This document shows positions 8,513-16,830 of a DNA stretch of 64,000 nucleotides, piece by piece. The number at the start of each line of letters is the position of its first letter. Within the stretch, counting starts at the first letter, position 1. The position numbers and the translations under genes were made by a program. The notes below the pieces were generated by a model. That model searched no databases and was not told the DNA's origin. It worked only from the letters and a program-made list of their open reading frames with translations. This DNA comes from Planctomicrobium piriforme (lineage in GTDB: Bacteria; Planctomycetota; Planctomycetia; Planctomycetales; Planctomycetaceae): NCBI RefSeq assembly GCF_900113665.1, contig NZ_FOQD01000023.1, positions 24,473-88,472 of the forward strand, given 5' to 3'.

Positions 8513-9511
8513 ATGCCAGACGACTCGGCTCAGTACTGGATGGGATTTGACCTGGGCGGGACGAAAATGCTCGCCCAGGCGTATGACTTGAAATGGAATG
8601 TCGTCGCCAAGGAACGGAAGCGAATTCACCCCGGCACCGGTGCCAAAGGGGGCGTCGAACGGATCATCGACACCATCAATGAAGCCCTCACCAAGGCGGC
8701 ATTGAATCCGAAGAACATGCTGGGGATCGGCATCGGCTGCCCTGGTCCCATCGATATGAACAAGGGGCTGCTGCTCGATCTCCCCAACCTCGGTTGGCAG
8801 GCGGTGCCGTTGAAAGAACGTCTGAGCGCGGCGTTCAACTGCCCGGTGGCCGTTCTCAACGATGTCGACGCCGGGGTCTATGCCGAACACCGCCAGGGGG
8901 CCGGCAAGGGGGCGCGGACCATCATGGGGGTGTTCGCCGGCACAGGCATCGGCGGCGGCTGTATCTATCAGGGGGAGATTCTCCGCGGCGGAACGAATTC
9001 CTGCTTCGAAATCGGTCACATGCAGGTGATGTCCAACGGACCTCGCTGCGGTTGCGGACAACGGGGCTGCCTGGAATCTGTTTCGAGCCGACTGGCAATA
9101 GCCGCACAATGTGCCCGGGCGGCTTATCGCGGGGACGCACCCCATCTGCTCGGGGCGGCCGGAACTGATATCGCAAACATTCGCAGCGGCGCACTGAAAG
9201 ACTCCATCACTGCAGGCGACAAGGCGGTTGAAGAGATCATCAAAGAGGCGGCCCGATATATTGGCATCGCCGTCGGCAGCGTGGTCAATCTCATCGCTCC
9301 CGAGATCGTGGTGCTGGGGGGCGGGCTGGTGGAAGCGATGCCCGACCTGTTCGTGCCGCAGGTGGCGAAGGCGGCGAACAAACGAGTGATGCCTGCCTAT
9401 AAAGACACGTTCAAAGTGGTGCCTGCCGCATTGAAAGACGATGCCGGGGTGCTGGGCGCCGCCCTCTGGGCGGAATACTCGCTGTCGAAGAAAGAGAAAG
9501 CGGCCAGTTGA
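8513..9511 (+). CDS. ROK-family sugar kinase (glucokinase-like)
   Basis: 332 residues. The phosphate-1 motif MGFDLGGTKMLAQAYD opens the protein; VAVLNDVDAG carries the catalytic Asp; the second phosphate motif is GVFAGTGIGGGCIYQG; the ROK zinc signature is present as CGCGQRGCLESVSS, preceded by EIGHM with the His ligand. ROK kinases phosphorylate hexoses such as glucose or N-acetyl sugars. No HTH domain is present, so this is an enzyme and not a ROK repressor. GGGAGTATTGG provides the ribosome-binding site. RNase PH follows 36 bp downstream. Confidence 0.92.
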   Translation: MPDDSAQYWMGFDLGGTKMLAQAYDLKWNVVAKERKRIHPGTGAKGGVERIIDTINEALTKAALNPKNMLGIGIGCPGPIDMNKGLLLDLPNLGWQAVPLKERLSAAFNCPVAVLNDVDAGVYAEHRQGAGKGARTIMGVFAGTGIGGGCIYQGEILRGGTNSCFEIGHMQVMSNGPRCGCGQRGCLESVSSRLAIAAQCARAAYRGDAPHLLGAAGTDIANIRSGALKDSITAGDKAVEEIIKEAARYIGIAVGSVVNLIAPEIVVLGGGLVEAMPDLFVPQVAKAANKRVMPAYKDTFKVVPAALKDDAGVLGAALWAEYSLSKKEKAAS

Positions 9512-9547
9512 AGGGGACAGGGGACAGGGGACGGAGGAGAGGGAAAC

Positions 9548-10288
9548 ATGACGAGACACGACGGCCGTTCTGCGGAGCAATTGCGTGAGATTCGGATCGA
9601 ACGCCCTTATTTCGGAGCGGCGCCTGGCCGGCTGCTGATTCAAGCCGGGCGGACGACGATTCTGTGTACCGCCAGCGTCTCGAATGATCTTCCTCCCTGG
9701 AAGAAGAAGCAGGAAAACCCCGCCGGCTGGGTCACGGCTGAATACAGCATGCTCCCTGGCTGCACTGCACCTAGAAAGGACCGTCGCACGGATGGCCGCG
9801 CCACTGAGATCCAGCGGTTGATCGGTCGCAGCCTGCGGGCTGTGATCGACATGACCGCGCTGGGCCCGCGTCAGGTGACGGTCGACTGCGATGTCCTCGA
9901 AGCCGATGGCGGCACTCGAACGCTCAGCATCACCGGCGGCTTCATCGCACTGGTCGACGCGATTTCGTCGATCAACGAGCCTGGCTACGACTTTCGCAAA
10001 GTCTTTCGCAGCAGCGTCGCGGCCGTGAGCGTTGGCGTGGTGAATGGGCAGGCGGTGCTCGATCTGGACTATGTGGAAGACAGTCAGGCCGAGGTCGACA
10101 TGAATGTGGTGATGACCGGACCTGGCGCGTTCGTGGAAGTGCAGGGAACCGCGGAAGGGGTTCCGTTCCAGCGTGACGTTCTGAATCGTCAGCTCGATCT
10201 GGCCGCTGCGGGAATCGCCCAACTCACGGCGCTGCAGCGAAATACGCTCGGCGACAAATGGCCTCTGGACACATTTTCGGGGAATTGA
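9548..10288 (+). CDS. rph: Ribonuclease PH
   Basis: 246 residues. Starts R..R.AEQLREIRIERPYF, then ILCTASV, the signature GWVTAEYSMLPGCT, RKDR and GRATEIQRLIGRSLRAVID, and the phosphate-binding VTVDCDVLEADGGTRTLSIT. RNase PH is a phosphorolytic 3'-5' exoribonuclease that trims tRNA 3' ends and takes part in rRNA turnover; it assembles as a hexamer. The extension after SAYD-like conserved C-terminus is short, so the gene looks intact. The leader contains a short tandem GGGGACAG repeat, and GGAGGAGAGGG precedes the ATG. Confidence 0.96.
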   Translation: MTRHDGRSAEQLREIRIERPYFGAAPGRLLIQAGRTTILCTASVSNDLPPWKKKQENPAGWVTAEYSMLPGCTAPRKDRRTDGRATEIQRLIGRSLRAVIDMTALGPRQVTVDCDVLEADGGTRTLSITGGFIALVDAISSINEPGYDFRKVFRSSVAAVSVGVVNGQAVLDLDYVEDSQAEVDMNVVMTGPGAFVEVQGTAEGVPFQRDVLNRQLDLAAAGIAQLTALQRNTLGDKWPLDTFSGN

Positions 10289-10328
10289 TAGAACCCCGCC
10301 AGAAATCCTCAAGTTCAACCGGTCTTCC

Positions 10329-10351
10329 GCTGTCGCCATGAGGGCGACAGC
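10329..10351. terminator. Possible hairpin downstream of rph
   Basis: A 9-bp perfect stem (GCTGTCGCC/GGCGACAGC) with a 5-nt loop, 40 bp after the rph stop, followed by a second small hairpin (CCGTTC/GAACGG at 10358-10375). Neither has a T-run, so termination is only a suggestion. Confidence 0.35.
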
Positions 10352-10476
10352 AGTCATCCGTTCTCACCGAACGGGTTGGCCGGATGAATTTCCCACCTGT
10401 CGGCGCTCGCCGAAATCCTCCACCTGATCCCGCCTTGTTCGCCGTATCGGCCTCATCATCGCACAGGGAGCGTGCC

Positions 10477-11544
10477 ATGAAATCGTCAATTTGCACCATT
10501 GCCACTCTGCTCGTCGTGAGCCTGTCGTGGTGGACCTCGGCCGTCGACGCGGGAAATAATACGATTGAAGCGGATCCCGCGAAGTCGTATCCGCTCACCA
10601 AAAATCGCGGCCCATGGATGATCATGGTCGCCACGCTCAATACGCCAGATGAGGACGAAAAGCCGGCGGCGGAAGGGGAAACCCCGCAGCAGTCGGCCCA
10701 TAACCTGGTGATCGAACTGCGGAAGCTGGGAATGCCCGCTTACACTTATGAGTTCGATCCCGGCGAACAGCATGTCGTCTCGAACGACCGTTTTGGCCGC
10801 GAGGAACGCCGCACCAACCGCCGCCGCATGAAGTCGATTTCCGTGCTGGCCGGCAACTACAACGACATCAACGACAAACTGGCCCAGGACTCACTGGCCT
10901 GGGTCAAGAAACTCAAGCCTAAGTGCTTCCTCGAAGGGGTTCACTATCAGCCGACCCCCGGTCGGCCGGGCGCACTGAGCGGCGCGTTTCTGACGACGAA
11001 CCCGTTGCTGTCCACCAGTGACATTCAGCAGAAGCAGTCGACCGACCCGCTGCTCGTGAAAATCAATTCGGGCGAGCAATATTCCCTGTTTGAAAACCGG
11101 GGTCAGTACACGCTCGTCATTGCCCGCTTCTACGGCAAGCACATGATGGTGAGCCAGAAGGACGAAGAGAGCGCCATCAGCAAGTACTTTACGAAAGATA
11201 ACGTGTCGCTCGACGCCGCCGCCGAATCGGCCCGGGAACTCGTTGCGGTGCTGCGGAGCAGCTTCGACAAGGAAGAGACGCAGTTCAACAATGTCGACGC
11301 CTACATCTGGCACGATCATCACGAGTCGATCGTGACCGTCGGCTCATTCTCCTCCCCAAACGATCCCGCCGCCGCCAAATACCTGCAGCGGTTCGGACCG
11401 TCGATGAAAGCTGTCGGCAACGGCAGTTTGAACTTCCAGCCGCAGCACCTGGGCGTCAGCGGCTTCGGCCCCAAGGCCGATCAGAATCGTTTGTGGCTGT
11501 TTGAGCCGAACCCGGAACTGATGAAAGTTCCGCAGCAAAGATAG
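10477..11544 (+). CDS. Secreted protein with two SPOR-like halves, unknown
   Basis: 355 residues with a signal peptide (residues 1-25, ICTIATLLVVSLSWW, cleavage near VDAGN). The ATG at 10477 is preferred over the open frame from 10384 because it starts the signal peptide directly. Each half has the outline of a SPOR domain: GPWMIMVATL, a helix ELRKLGMPAYTYEF, then SISVLAGNYNDINDKLAQ; later YTLVIARFYG, a helix SARELVAVLR, then SIVTVGSFSSPNDPAAAKYL. SPOR domains bind denuded peptidoglycan, but this match is by eye only. The length and lack of a membrane anchor suggest a periplasmic protein. Confidence 0.75.
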   Translation: MKSSICTIATLLVVSLSWWTSAVDAGNNTIEADPAKSYPLTKNRGPWMIMVATLNTPDEDEKPAAEGETPQQSAHNLVIELRKLGMPAYTYEFDPGEQHVVSNDRFGREERRTNRRRMKSISVLAGNYNDINDKLAQDSLAWVKKLKPKCFLEGVHYQPTPGRPGALSGAFLTTNPLLSTSDIQQKQSTDPLLVKINSGEQYSLFENRGQYTLVIARFYGKHMMVSQKDEESAISKYFTKDNVSLDAAAESARELVAVLRSSFDKEETQFNNVDAYIWHDHHESIVTVGSFSSPNDPAAAKYLQRFGPSMKAVGNGSLNFQPQHLGVSGFGPKADQNRLWLFEPNPELMKVPQQR

Positions 11545-11582
11545 TGTTTGAGGGCGTTTCCGAGGGTTCATCCAGAGTGAAA

Positions 11583-11715
11583 AATCCAAATCTCAAGCAC
11601 CAAAATTCAAACAAATCTCAATGAATCAAAATCAAAACATCCAGTAACGGATTGCTGGTTTTGGTCGTTGAGATTTTGAATTTGTTTGTGATTTGAAATT
11701 TGGAGCTTGGGATTT
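11583..11715. repeat. Long imperfect inverted repeat, AT-rich (AAATCC..AAGCACCAAA family), copy 1
   Basis: Left arm 11583-11640 and right arm 11656-11715 are imperfectly complementary over about 58 bases, which would form a long hairpin in RNA from either strand. Its sequence (AAATCTCAAGCACCAAAATTCAAACAAAT) is related to single-arm copies at 30129-30168 and 39886-39942. It fills the spacer between the SPOR-like gene and dgkA. Confidence 0.85.
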
Positions 11716-11753
11716 GGCCGCTAGGCTCGTCACCGCATACTCAAGCGAAATCG

Positions 11754-12143
11754 ATGCCTCGTCCTTCCCGTTTTACTCTACTGAGCAGCTTTGCCGTCGC
11801 CTTGCGGGGGTTGAGGGAGGCGGTGTTTGAGCAGCGGAATGTGCGGATTCAGATCGCTGCTGCCGCTGTGGTGAATCTGCTGGCGGCGTGGCTCAAGGTT
11901 TCAGCGACGGAGTGGCTGGTGCTCTGGCTGTGCATCGCACTCGTGCTGACTGCGGAGCTTCTGAATACGGCGATTGAAACAGTTGTCGATCTGGCTTCGC
12001 CGGAGCAGCACGAGCTTGCCCGAAAGTCGAAAGACATTGCCGCCGGTGCGGTCTTGCTCGTGAGCATGATCTCAGCCGGCATCGGCTTGACGGTCTTCAT
12101 CCCGCCGCTTTTGAAACTGCTGCGAAGCGGCGGAGCCGTTTAG
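11754..12143 (+). CDS. dgkA: Diacylglycerol kinase (prokaryotic DgkA type)
   Basis: 129 residues, the usual size. Three TM segments are visible (about 35-52, 57-78, 105-125) and the active-site signature AELLNTAIETVVDLASPEQHELARKSKD with AAGAVLL follows. DgkA phosphorylates diacylglycerol to phosphatidic acid at the inner membrane, recycling lipid head-group by-products; some relatives use undecaprenol. The frame opens at 11700 but that part is encoded by the preceding repeat; MPRPSRFTLLSSF at 11754 fits the family. Confidence 0.93.
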   Translation: MPRPSRFTLLSSFAVALRGLREAVFEQRNVRIQIAAAAVVNLLAAWLKVSATEWLVLWLCIALVLTAELLNTAIETVVDLASPEQHELARKSKDIAAGAVLLVSMISAGIGLTVFIPPLLKLLRSGGAV

Positions 12144-12145
12144 CT

Positions 12146-12162
12146 GCGACCCACCGGGTCGC
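12146..12162. terminator. Short hairpin between convergent dgkA and mqnA
   Basis: A 7-bp GC-rich stem (GCGACCC/GGGTCGC) with a 3-nt loop in the 24-bp gap between two convergent stop codons. It could end both transcripts, but there is no T-run. Confidence 0.4.
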
Positions 12163-12167
12163 GCTGC

Positions 12168-13052
12168 TTATGCGAGCGACGTTGCATCGGCCGTCACAAG
12201 CAACGGACGAACTGGTTCTTCCGCTTCGCCGCGAAATGAGAGCGGCGTCGCGCCGGCCAGGCCATGACTGGCGGCGAGTTCTTGGAACAGCCGCAGCCCC
12301 GCCCGTTCGGCTGGGCCCAGTTTGAAGTGCAGGTTTCTGGTCAGATACCGATAGACCATGTCGTACGGCAGATGGAGTTGCTCGGAACCGCGTTTGGAAA
12401 TCTCTTCCACATGCAGCAGTCCGGCATCGCGGGCAGCGGACAGTTGGGTCGGTACCGACTGCAATGCACAATCTTTGCGAGCGACCCACATGGCGAACAC
12501 GAACGGCAAACCGGTCCAGCGGACCCATTCGTCGCCGAGATCCCAGACGGTATGAAAGTCTTCCTGCGGGGGGAGCATCGCCCGATCGCCAATCAGCAGA
12601 ACGGCGTCGGCGGTGCAACTGGCGGTTGATTGTCCCAAAGGAAGGCTCTGCAGTTTGGGGGTCACTCCAAACCGTTCTTCCAGCATCACTTTGGTGAGCG
12701 CGGCGCTGGTGCGAGAACCTTCATCGAGCGCGAGTGTTTTGATTTCGCCAGGATGCACCCGGCAATACAGTTTGACGCTGAAGACTTCCCCCCGAGTGGA
12801 GACGCAGGCGTCAGAGACAACTTCGTAGTCGGGGTCGGAAAAGGCTTCCACCGAGGGAATCAATGCGACATCCAGACGGCCGCGAGCGAGGTCGTCGGCC
12901 AGGCGGCTGGGGTAGTCGAGCACCAGATCCGCGAACGGGCACAGGGCCGAAAGACCTTCGATCAGCGGTTTGCTGTTCAGGTAGGTGACCGCCCCGATGC
13001 GGATCCGCTGTCCGTGCCTGTCCATGTGTGGAGTGCGTTGTCGGTCGATCAT
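12168..13052 (-). CDS. mqnA: Chorismate dehydratase of the futalosine menaquinone pathway
   Basis: 294 residues, with the MqnA/MqnD periplasmic-binding-like fold: IRIGAVTYLNSKPLIEGL at the N-terminus, DYPSRLADDLARGRLDVALIPSVEAF, then LALDEGSRTSAALTKVML and DLGDEWVRWTGLPFVFAMWVAR. These are the hallmarks of MqnA, which converts chorismate to 3-enolpyruvylbenzoate in the first step of the futalosine route. This implies menaquinone-based respiration. AGGGAA ahead of the ATG supports the start; an internal ATG at residue 10 is the alternative. Other mqn genes are not in the window. Confidence 0.9.
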   Translation of the reverse strand: MIDRQRTPHMDRHGQRIRIGAVTYLNSKPLIEGLSALCPFADLVLDYPSRLADDLARGRLDVALIPSVEAFSDPDYEVVSDACVSTRGEVFSVKLYCRVHPGEIKTLALDEGSRTSAALTKVMLEERFGVTPKLQSLPLGQSTASCTADAVLLIGDRAMLPPQEDFHTVWDLGDEWVRWTGLPFVFAMWVARKDCALQSVPTQLSAARDAGLLHVEEISKRGSEQLHLPYDMVYRYLTRNLHFKLGPAERAGLRLFQELAASHGLAGATPLSFRGEAEEPVRPLLVTADATSLA

Positions 13053-13367
13053 GAGAACGTTCCCTGTGCAGCGGATTATGATCGTTCACAGGTCTCTCCG
13101 CAAGACCGGAAGATTCGTCCATCAAAGGAGTTCGACCTGTTCGCCGAAGGGGGAATGTCAGGACTCATCGGTTTGCCCGGTCGCCTCGATGAAAACCGCA
13201 CAGGCTTGACGATCATAACCCTCTGCCCCCCATTTTCCGGCCGTCGACGCTCTCCCGGGAATGGGACTCTCCCGTTTGCCAGGTCCGGCCGATAAGCTTC
13301 GAACAGGGATCTTTCAGGCATTTTACGGGGGCGTGCCGGCCAATCCGGACGCACCAGGTGGGGATCG
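13053..13367. other. Gene-free divergent spacer
   Basis: 315 bp between divergent mqnA and hom. I see no gene-like frame, repeat or strong hairpin; promoters of both genes are presumably here. Confidence 0.45.
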
Positions 13368-14684
13368 ATGGCAGCTCCGCTTCGCATCGGAATGGTCGGA
13401 CTCGGAACCGTGGGGACTGGCGTCGCCCGCATTCTGCTGGAACATGCACAGCGAACGGCCGACCGTGCAGGCCGGCGGATCGAACTGGTTCGGGTGGCCG
13501 TCCGGAATGTCGCCAAGGCCCGGGCCGAGATCACTAAGGCAATCGAAATCACCACCGATCCGATGAAAGTTGCGACCGCAACAGATGTGGACGTGGTCGT
13601 CGAACTGATCGGCGGACTGAACCCGGCCCGCGAGATCGTTACCGCGGCACTGGAGTCGGGGAAGGACGTCGTCACCGCCAACAAGGCGCTGCTGTGTAAT
13701 TACGGCGATGACCTGTTCGCGCTGGCCCGTCGGAAGGAACGGTCGATTTCCTTCGAAGCGGCCGTGGCCGGCGGCGTTCCGATCATTGCGGCCATCGGTC
13801 AGGCGATGACCGGGAACCAGATCACGTCGCTCGCCGCCATCGTGAATGGCACGAGCAACTTCATCCTTACAAGAATGTTCCACGAGAACTCTTCGTACGA
13901 AGACGCGGTGAAGGAAGCCCAGCGGTTGGGGTATGCGGAAGCGGACCCTTCGATGGACGTGAAGGGGACCGACGCCGCGCAGAAGCTGGGTCTGCTGACT
14001 CAGCTCGCCTTTGGCCGTCGCGTGCTGCCAGAGCAGTTCCCGGTGCAGGGGATCGACGAACTGAGCCTGATGGATTTGAAGTTCGCCGATGAGCTGGGTT
14101 ATGCCATCAAACTGCTGGCCACCGCCAAGCTTGTTGGAGGCCACCTCGAACTCCACACGCAGCCGACCTTGATCCGCCACAGCCGTCCGCTGGCGCAGGT
14201 GAACGGGCCTTACAACATGATCGAACTGACCGGCGACGCCGTCGGTAAAGCCTGGTTCTCGGCAATGGGGGCAGGCCAAATGGCGACGGCCTCGGCAGTC
14301 GTCGCGGATCTGGTGGATGTCGCCGTCGGTCGTGCCAGAATCAATTTCGAGCGTCTCCATCTCTGGGCCGAGCAGGAAACCTTCCCGCTGCAGCGGATTG
14401 AAAAGATTCAGCGGCGTTACTACATGCGGTTTCTGGTGGAAGACCGCCCGCACGTCATCGCGGATATCGCCGACATTCTCGGCCGCAACGGCATCAGCCT
14501 GTCGTCTGTGATCCAGAAGGAAGCCAACGAGCCGGAAGAAGCGAACGTCCCCACGACGCCCGTCGTGCCGCTGGTGTTCATGACGCACATGACCACCGAA
14601 GGGGCCGTCCGCGCCGCCAGAACGGAACTCGATAAGCTCTCGGCGGTGCGGATGCCGTGGCTCTGTTTGCCGGTGAGCGGGTGA
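13368..14684 (+). CDS. hom: Homoserine dehydrogenase
   Basis: 438 residues. N-terminal NAD(P)-binding domain with IGMVGLGTVGTGVARIL, then VVELIGGLNPAREIV, the catalytic region VTANKALL, FEAAVAGGVPII and the signature AAIVNGTSNFILTRM with GYAEADPSMDVKGTDAAQKL. The C-terminus (from about residue 345, YYMRFLVEDRPHVIADIADILG) is an ACT domain, which usually confers threonine feedback inhibition. The enzyme reduces aspartate semialdehyde to homoserine in threonine and methionine synthesis. Confidence 0.97.
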   Translation: MAAPLRIGMVGLGTVGTGVARILLEHAQRTADRAGRRIELVRVAVRNVAKARAEITKAIEITTDPMKVATATDVDVVVELIGGLNPAREIVTAALESGKDVVTANKALLCNYGDDLFALARRKERSISFEAAVAGGVPIIAAIGQAMTGNQITSLAAIVNGTSNFILTRMFHENSSYEDAVKEAQRLGYAEADPSMDVKGTDAAQKLGLLTQLAFGRRVLPEQFPVQGIDELSLMDLKFADELGYAIKLLATAKLVGGHLELHTQPTLIRHSRPLAQVNGPYNMIELTGDAVGKAWFSAMGAGQMATASAVVADLVDVAVGRARINFERLHLWAEQETFPLQRIEKIQRRYYMRFLVEDRPHVIADIADILGRNGISLSSVIQKEANEPEEANVPTTPVVPLVFMTHMTTEGAVRAARTELDKLSAVRMPWLCLPVSG

Positions 14685-14769
14685 TGAGTTTCAATTGTCT
14701 GTCACTTTAAACAGGTGGAAGCCGTTTACTCACTGCTCAAACTCAACATTTCATGAGCCGGGGGCATGA

Positions 14770-15720
14770 ATGTGGACACTGCACGAGAAACAAGAGCCAT
14801 CGGACAGAGTCCGCAACAGCTTCCTATCTCGCCCGCTCGCTTTCGGCTTTCTGCTGTGTTTGCTGTTGCTGTTGGTCATTTCGGCTTGGAACTTGACCCG
14901 ACTGCAAAGGCTGGAGAAGGCCATCCGGATGGCTGGCGGTGAATTCAGGAATCCGAATCGCTTCGATGCCAGCACTCTCCCCAGCCTCTTTCAGACTCTG
15001 CAGGCGACATTCAGAAGTGGATCAAGAAAACCCTTCTCACTGGTTCTTTTGGGCTCTGTCGAAGAAAGCGACTGGATCTCTGATTACGGCACCGACCTTC
15101 GAAAACTTCCAGAGGTTGAGCTCACGCTCAAAAATTACAAGCACACTGCAAAACTTCTCCAGACGCTGGAGGGGAGCGATAACATCGTCTCTCTTTATGT
15201 CTTTGGTACGCCCCTCTCTGAGGACATCCTACGCAGCATTTCCAGGCAACGAAATCTGACGCTGCTCTACATCAATCATTGCACTCAGGCGGATGGAAGC
15301 ATCAAGTATCTTAAAGACCTGGATCGACTTGAACACCTGGTGCTGATCCGCACCCCGATCAACGAGCAAGACGTTCGATCGTTCCAGGATCTGGTCGCGT
15401 TAAAGAGGCTTGGAATCGATAGCGCTACTGTGTCTCCAAACTGCGTGGACAATCTCGCTGCCTGCAGAACACTCGAGAAGCTGGCGATAATTGATGCCAC
15501 CGATGACACAATCAAGGACATGAGTTCCGTTTCCTGGAACTGCATCCTACTCTTCTTTGCCAACGACATTACCTCACAATGCATTCCCGATCTGGCGCGG
15601 ATGAGCCTCGCGAAAGAGCTGCATGTTGCGGGTTCGAAGATCAGTGCATCGGACATCGAACATGCAGAAGTTTCTCTTGCGAATGTTCGCCTTAGAGCGG
15701 CGATCAAATTGCCTGAATAG
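14770..15720 (+). CDS. Membrane-anchored leucine-rich-repeat-like protein, paralogue 1
   Basis: 316 residues. A TM segment (about 24-42, LAFGFLLCLLLLLVISAW) is followed by RLEKAIRMAGGEFRNPN, and then a region of about 24-residue leucine-rich repeats from residue 115 to 270 (VSLYVFGTPLSEDILRSIS, LTLLYINHCTQADGSIKYL, LEHLVLIRTPINEQDVRS). The neighbour at 15825 is a clear paralogue with the same architecture. Codon and base composition is less GC-rich than the housekeeping genes around. LRR proteins mediate protein binding; I infer an exported domain facing the periplasm, with no known partner. Confidence 0.75.
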   Translation: MWTLHEKQEPSDRVRNSFLSRPLAFGFLLCLLLLLVISAWNLTRLQRLEKAIRMAGGEFRNPNRFDASTLPSLFQTLQATFRSGSRKPFSLVLLGSVEESDWISDYGTDLRKLPEVELTLKNYKHTAKLLQTLEGSDNIVSLYVFGTPLSEDILRSISRQRNLTLLYINHCTQADGSIKYLKDLDRLEHLVLIRTPINEQDVRSFQDLVALKRLGIDSATVSPNCVDNLAACRTLEKLAIIDATDDTIKDMSSVSWNCILLFFANDITSQCIPDLARMSLAKELHVAGSKISASDIEHAEVSLANVRLRAAIKLPE

Positions 15721-15824
15721 ATTGAGGCAAAATTGGCGTCATGAGATGATGGTGTGTGAGGCGCTGGCCGTGCCTGCATCAATTTTGACTTGAGTCCAGT
15801 TACACGGACGGTCAAGATGAGTGC

Positions 15825-16805
15825 ATGCCTGATGCCCCAACCTGCATCGATCCTCAACATCGCCCGAGTCGGCGATTCCTCAGTGGCATTCGCTCCTGCA
15901 GCTGGCGAAGAGTGTTCTTTGTTTGCACTGTGGGAATAATTCTGGCATTCGGATTGATCGTATGGCGGTCTGGTGCGACGCATCGGCTTGAGGATGCGGT
16001 CTCGCTCGCAGGGGGAGAATTTCGAGACCCGAATTCTCTTCGAGGAAGACCACTTTTGCATGTCGCTGTGGCGCTGAGCAGTCGCCTCTTTTCCCCATCA
16101 TTCAAGGGGCTGGACGCTTCGCTGCAACTCTTCGGACATGCTCGCGACATTGCATGGATTTTCGACTATCGCGATGAACTTCGGACCCTTCCCGGAATTT
16201 CACTCTCCCTCAAAACCTATTCTCACGCTGAAAAGCTTCTCAGCACGCTTGAGGGCAGCAACAACATCCATTCAGTACAACTGCAGAAAACCCAGATCAC
16301 AGACGAAATGGTTCGCTCGCTGGCAACCCAGAAAAACCTCAATCTCTTGATTTTGACCGACTGCGAGCAATTTGAAGGGAATTTGAGGCTGTTGGAGCCC
16401 TTGAAGCAACTCAACCGATTGGTGCTGCATCGCACGCCGATCAACCAGGGAGACCTGGCCGCGCTTCAGAATTTTCCAGCCCTGACAGAATTGGGAATCG
16501 AGAGCAAAGTAATCACTCCGCAAAACGTTGAAGCACTCTCCGCGTGCGCTCGCTTACAAAAGCTCTACATACTGGATTCAAACGATCAAACCGTGGCGAC
16601 GATGGCCTTGAAGTCGTGGCCCGGCATGGCTCTTCATCTCAGCTGCCAGCATGTGACCCCACAATGCATTCCCGATCTGGCGCGGATGAGCCTCGCGAAA
16701 GAAATTCGTCTTGATTATTCGCCAATCTTCCCAGCAGACCTCGAACGCGCAGAGATCCCTCTTGAGAATGTTGTGCTCAGGAACTCATTCAAGTTGCCCA
16801 ATTAA
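15825..16805 (+). CDS. Membrane-anchored leucine-rich-repeat-like protein, paralogue 2
   Basis: 326 residues, the tandem paralogue of 14770-15720. TM segment at about 31-50 (VFFVCTVGIILAFGLIVW), then RLEDAVSLAGGEFRDPNSL matching the conserved AGGEFR.PN motif of its partner, and LRR-like units (LNLLILTDCEQFEGNLRLL, LNRLVLHRTPINQGDLAAL). The segment QCIPDLARMSLAKE is identical in both proteins and its DNA is identical over 43 bases, far more than elsewhere. The pair probably arose by duplication with later gene conversion. Confidence 0.75.
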   Translation: MPDAPTCIDPQHRPSRRFLSGIRSCSWRRVFFVCTVGIILAFGLIVWRSGATHRLEDAVSLAGGEFRDPNSLRGRPLLHVAVALSSRLFSPSFKGLDASLQLFGHARDIAWIFDYRDELRTLPGISLSLKTYSHAEKLLSTLEGSNNIHSVQLQKTQITDEMVRSLATQKNLNLLILTDCEQFEGNLRLLEPLKQLNRLVLHRTPINQGDLAALQNFPALTELGIESKVITPQNVEALSACARLQKLYILDSNDQTVATMALKSWPGMALHLSCQHVTPQCIPDLARMSLAKEIRLDYSPIFPADLERAEIPLENVVLRNSFKLPN

Positions 16806-16830
16806 GCGCCGGCGAAACTGCATCATGATT

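Noticed and set aside
8468..10357. Very long minus-strand open frame (629 codons)
   Set aside because: It is antisense to the ROK kinase and RNase PH genes, whose motifs are unambiguous. The antisense translation is Arg/His/Pro-rich with no family pattern, a usual effect of high GC.
13323..14588. 421-codon minus-strand frame
   Set aside because: Antisense to homoserine dehydrogenase; His/Arg-rich translation without recognisable domain.
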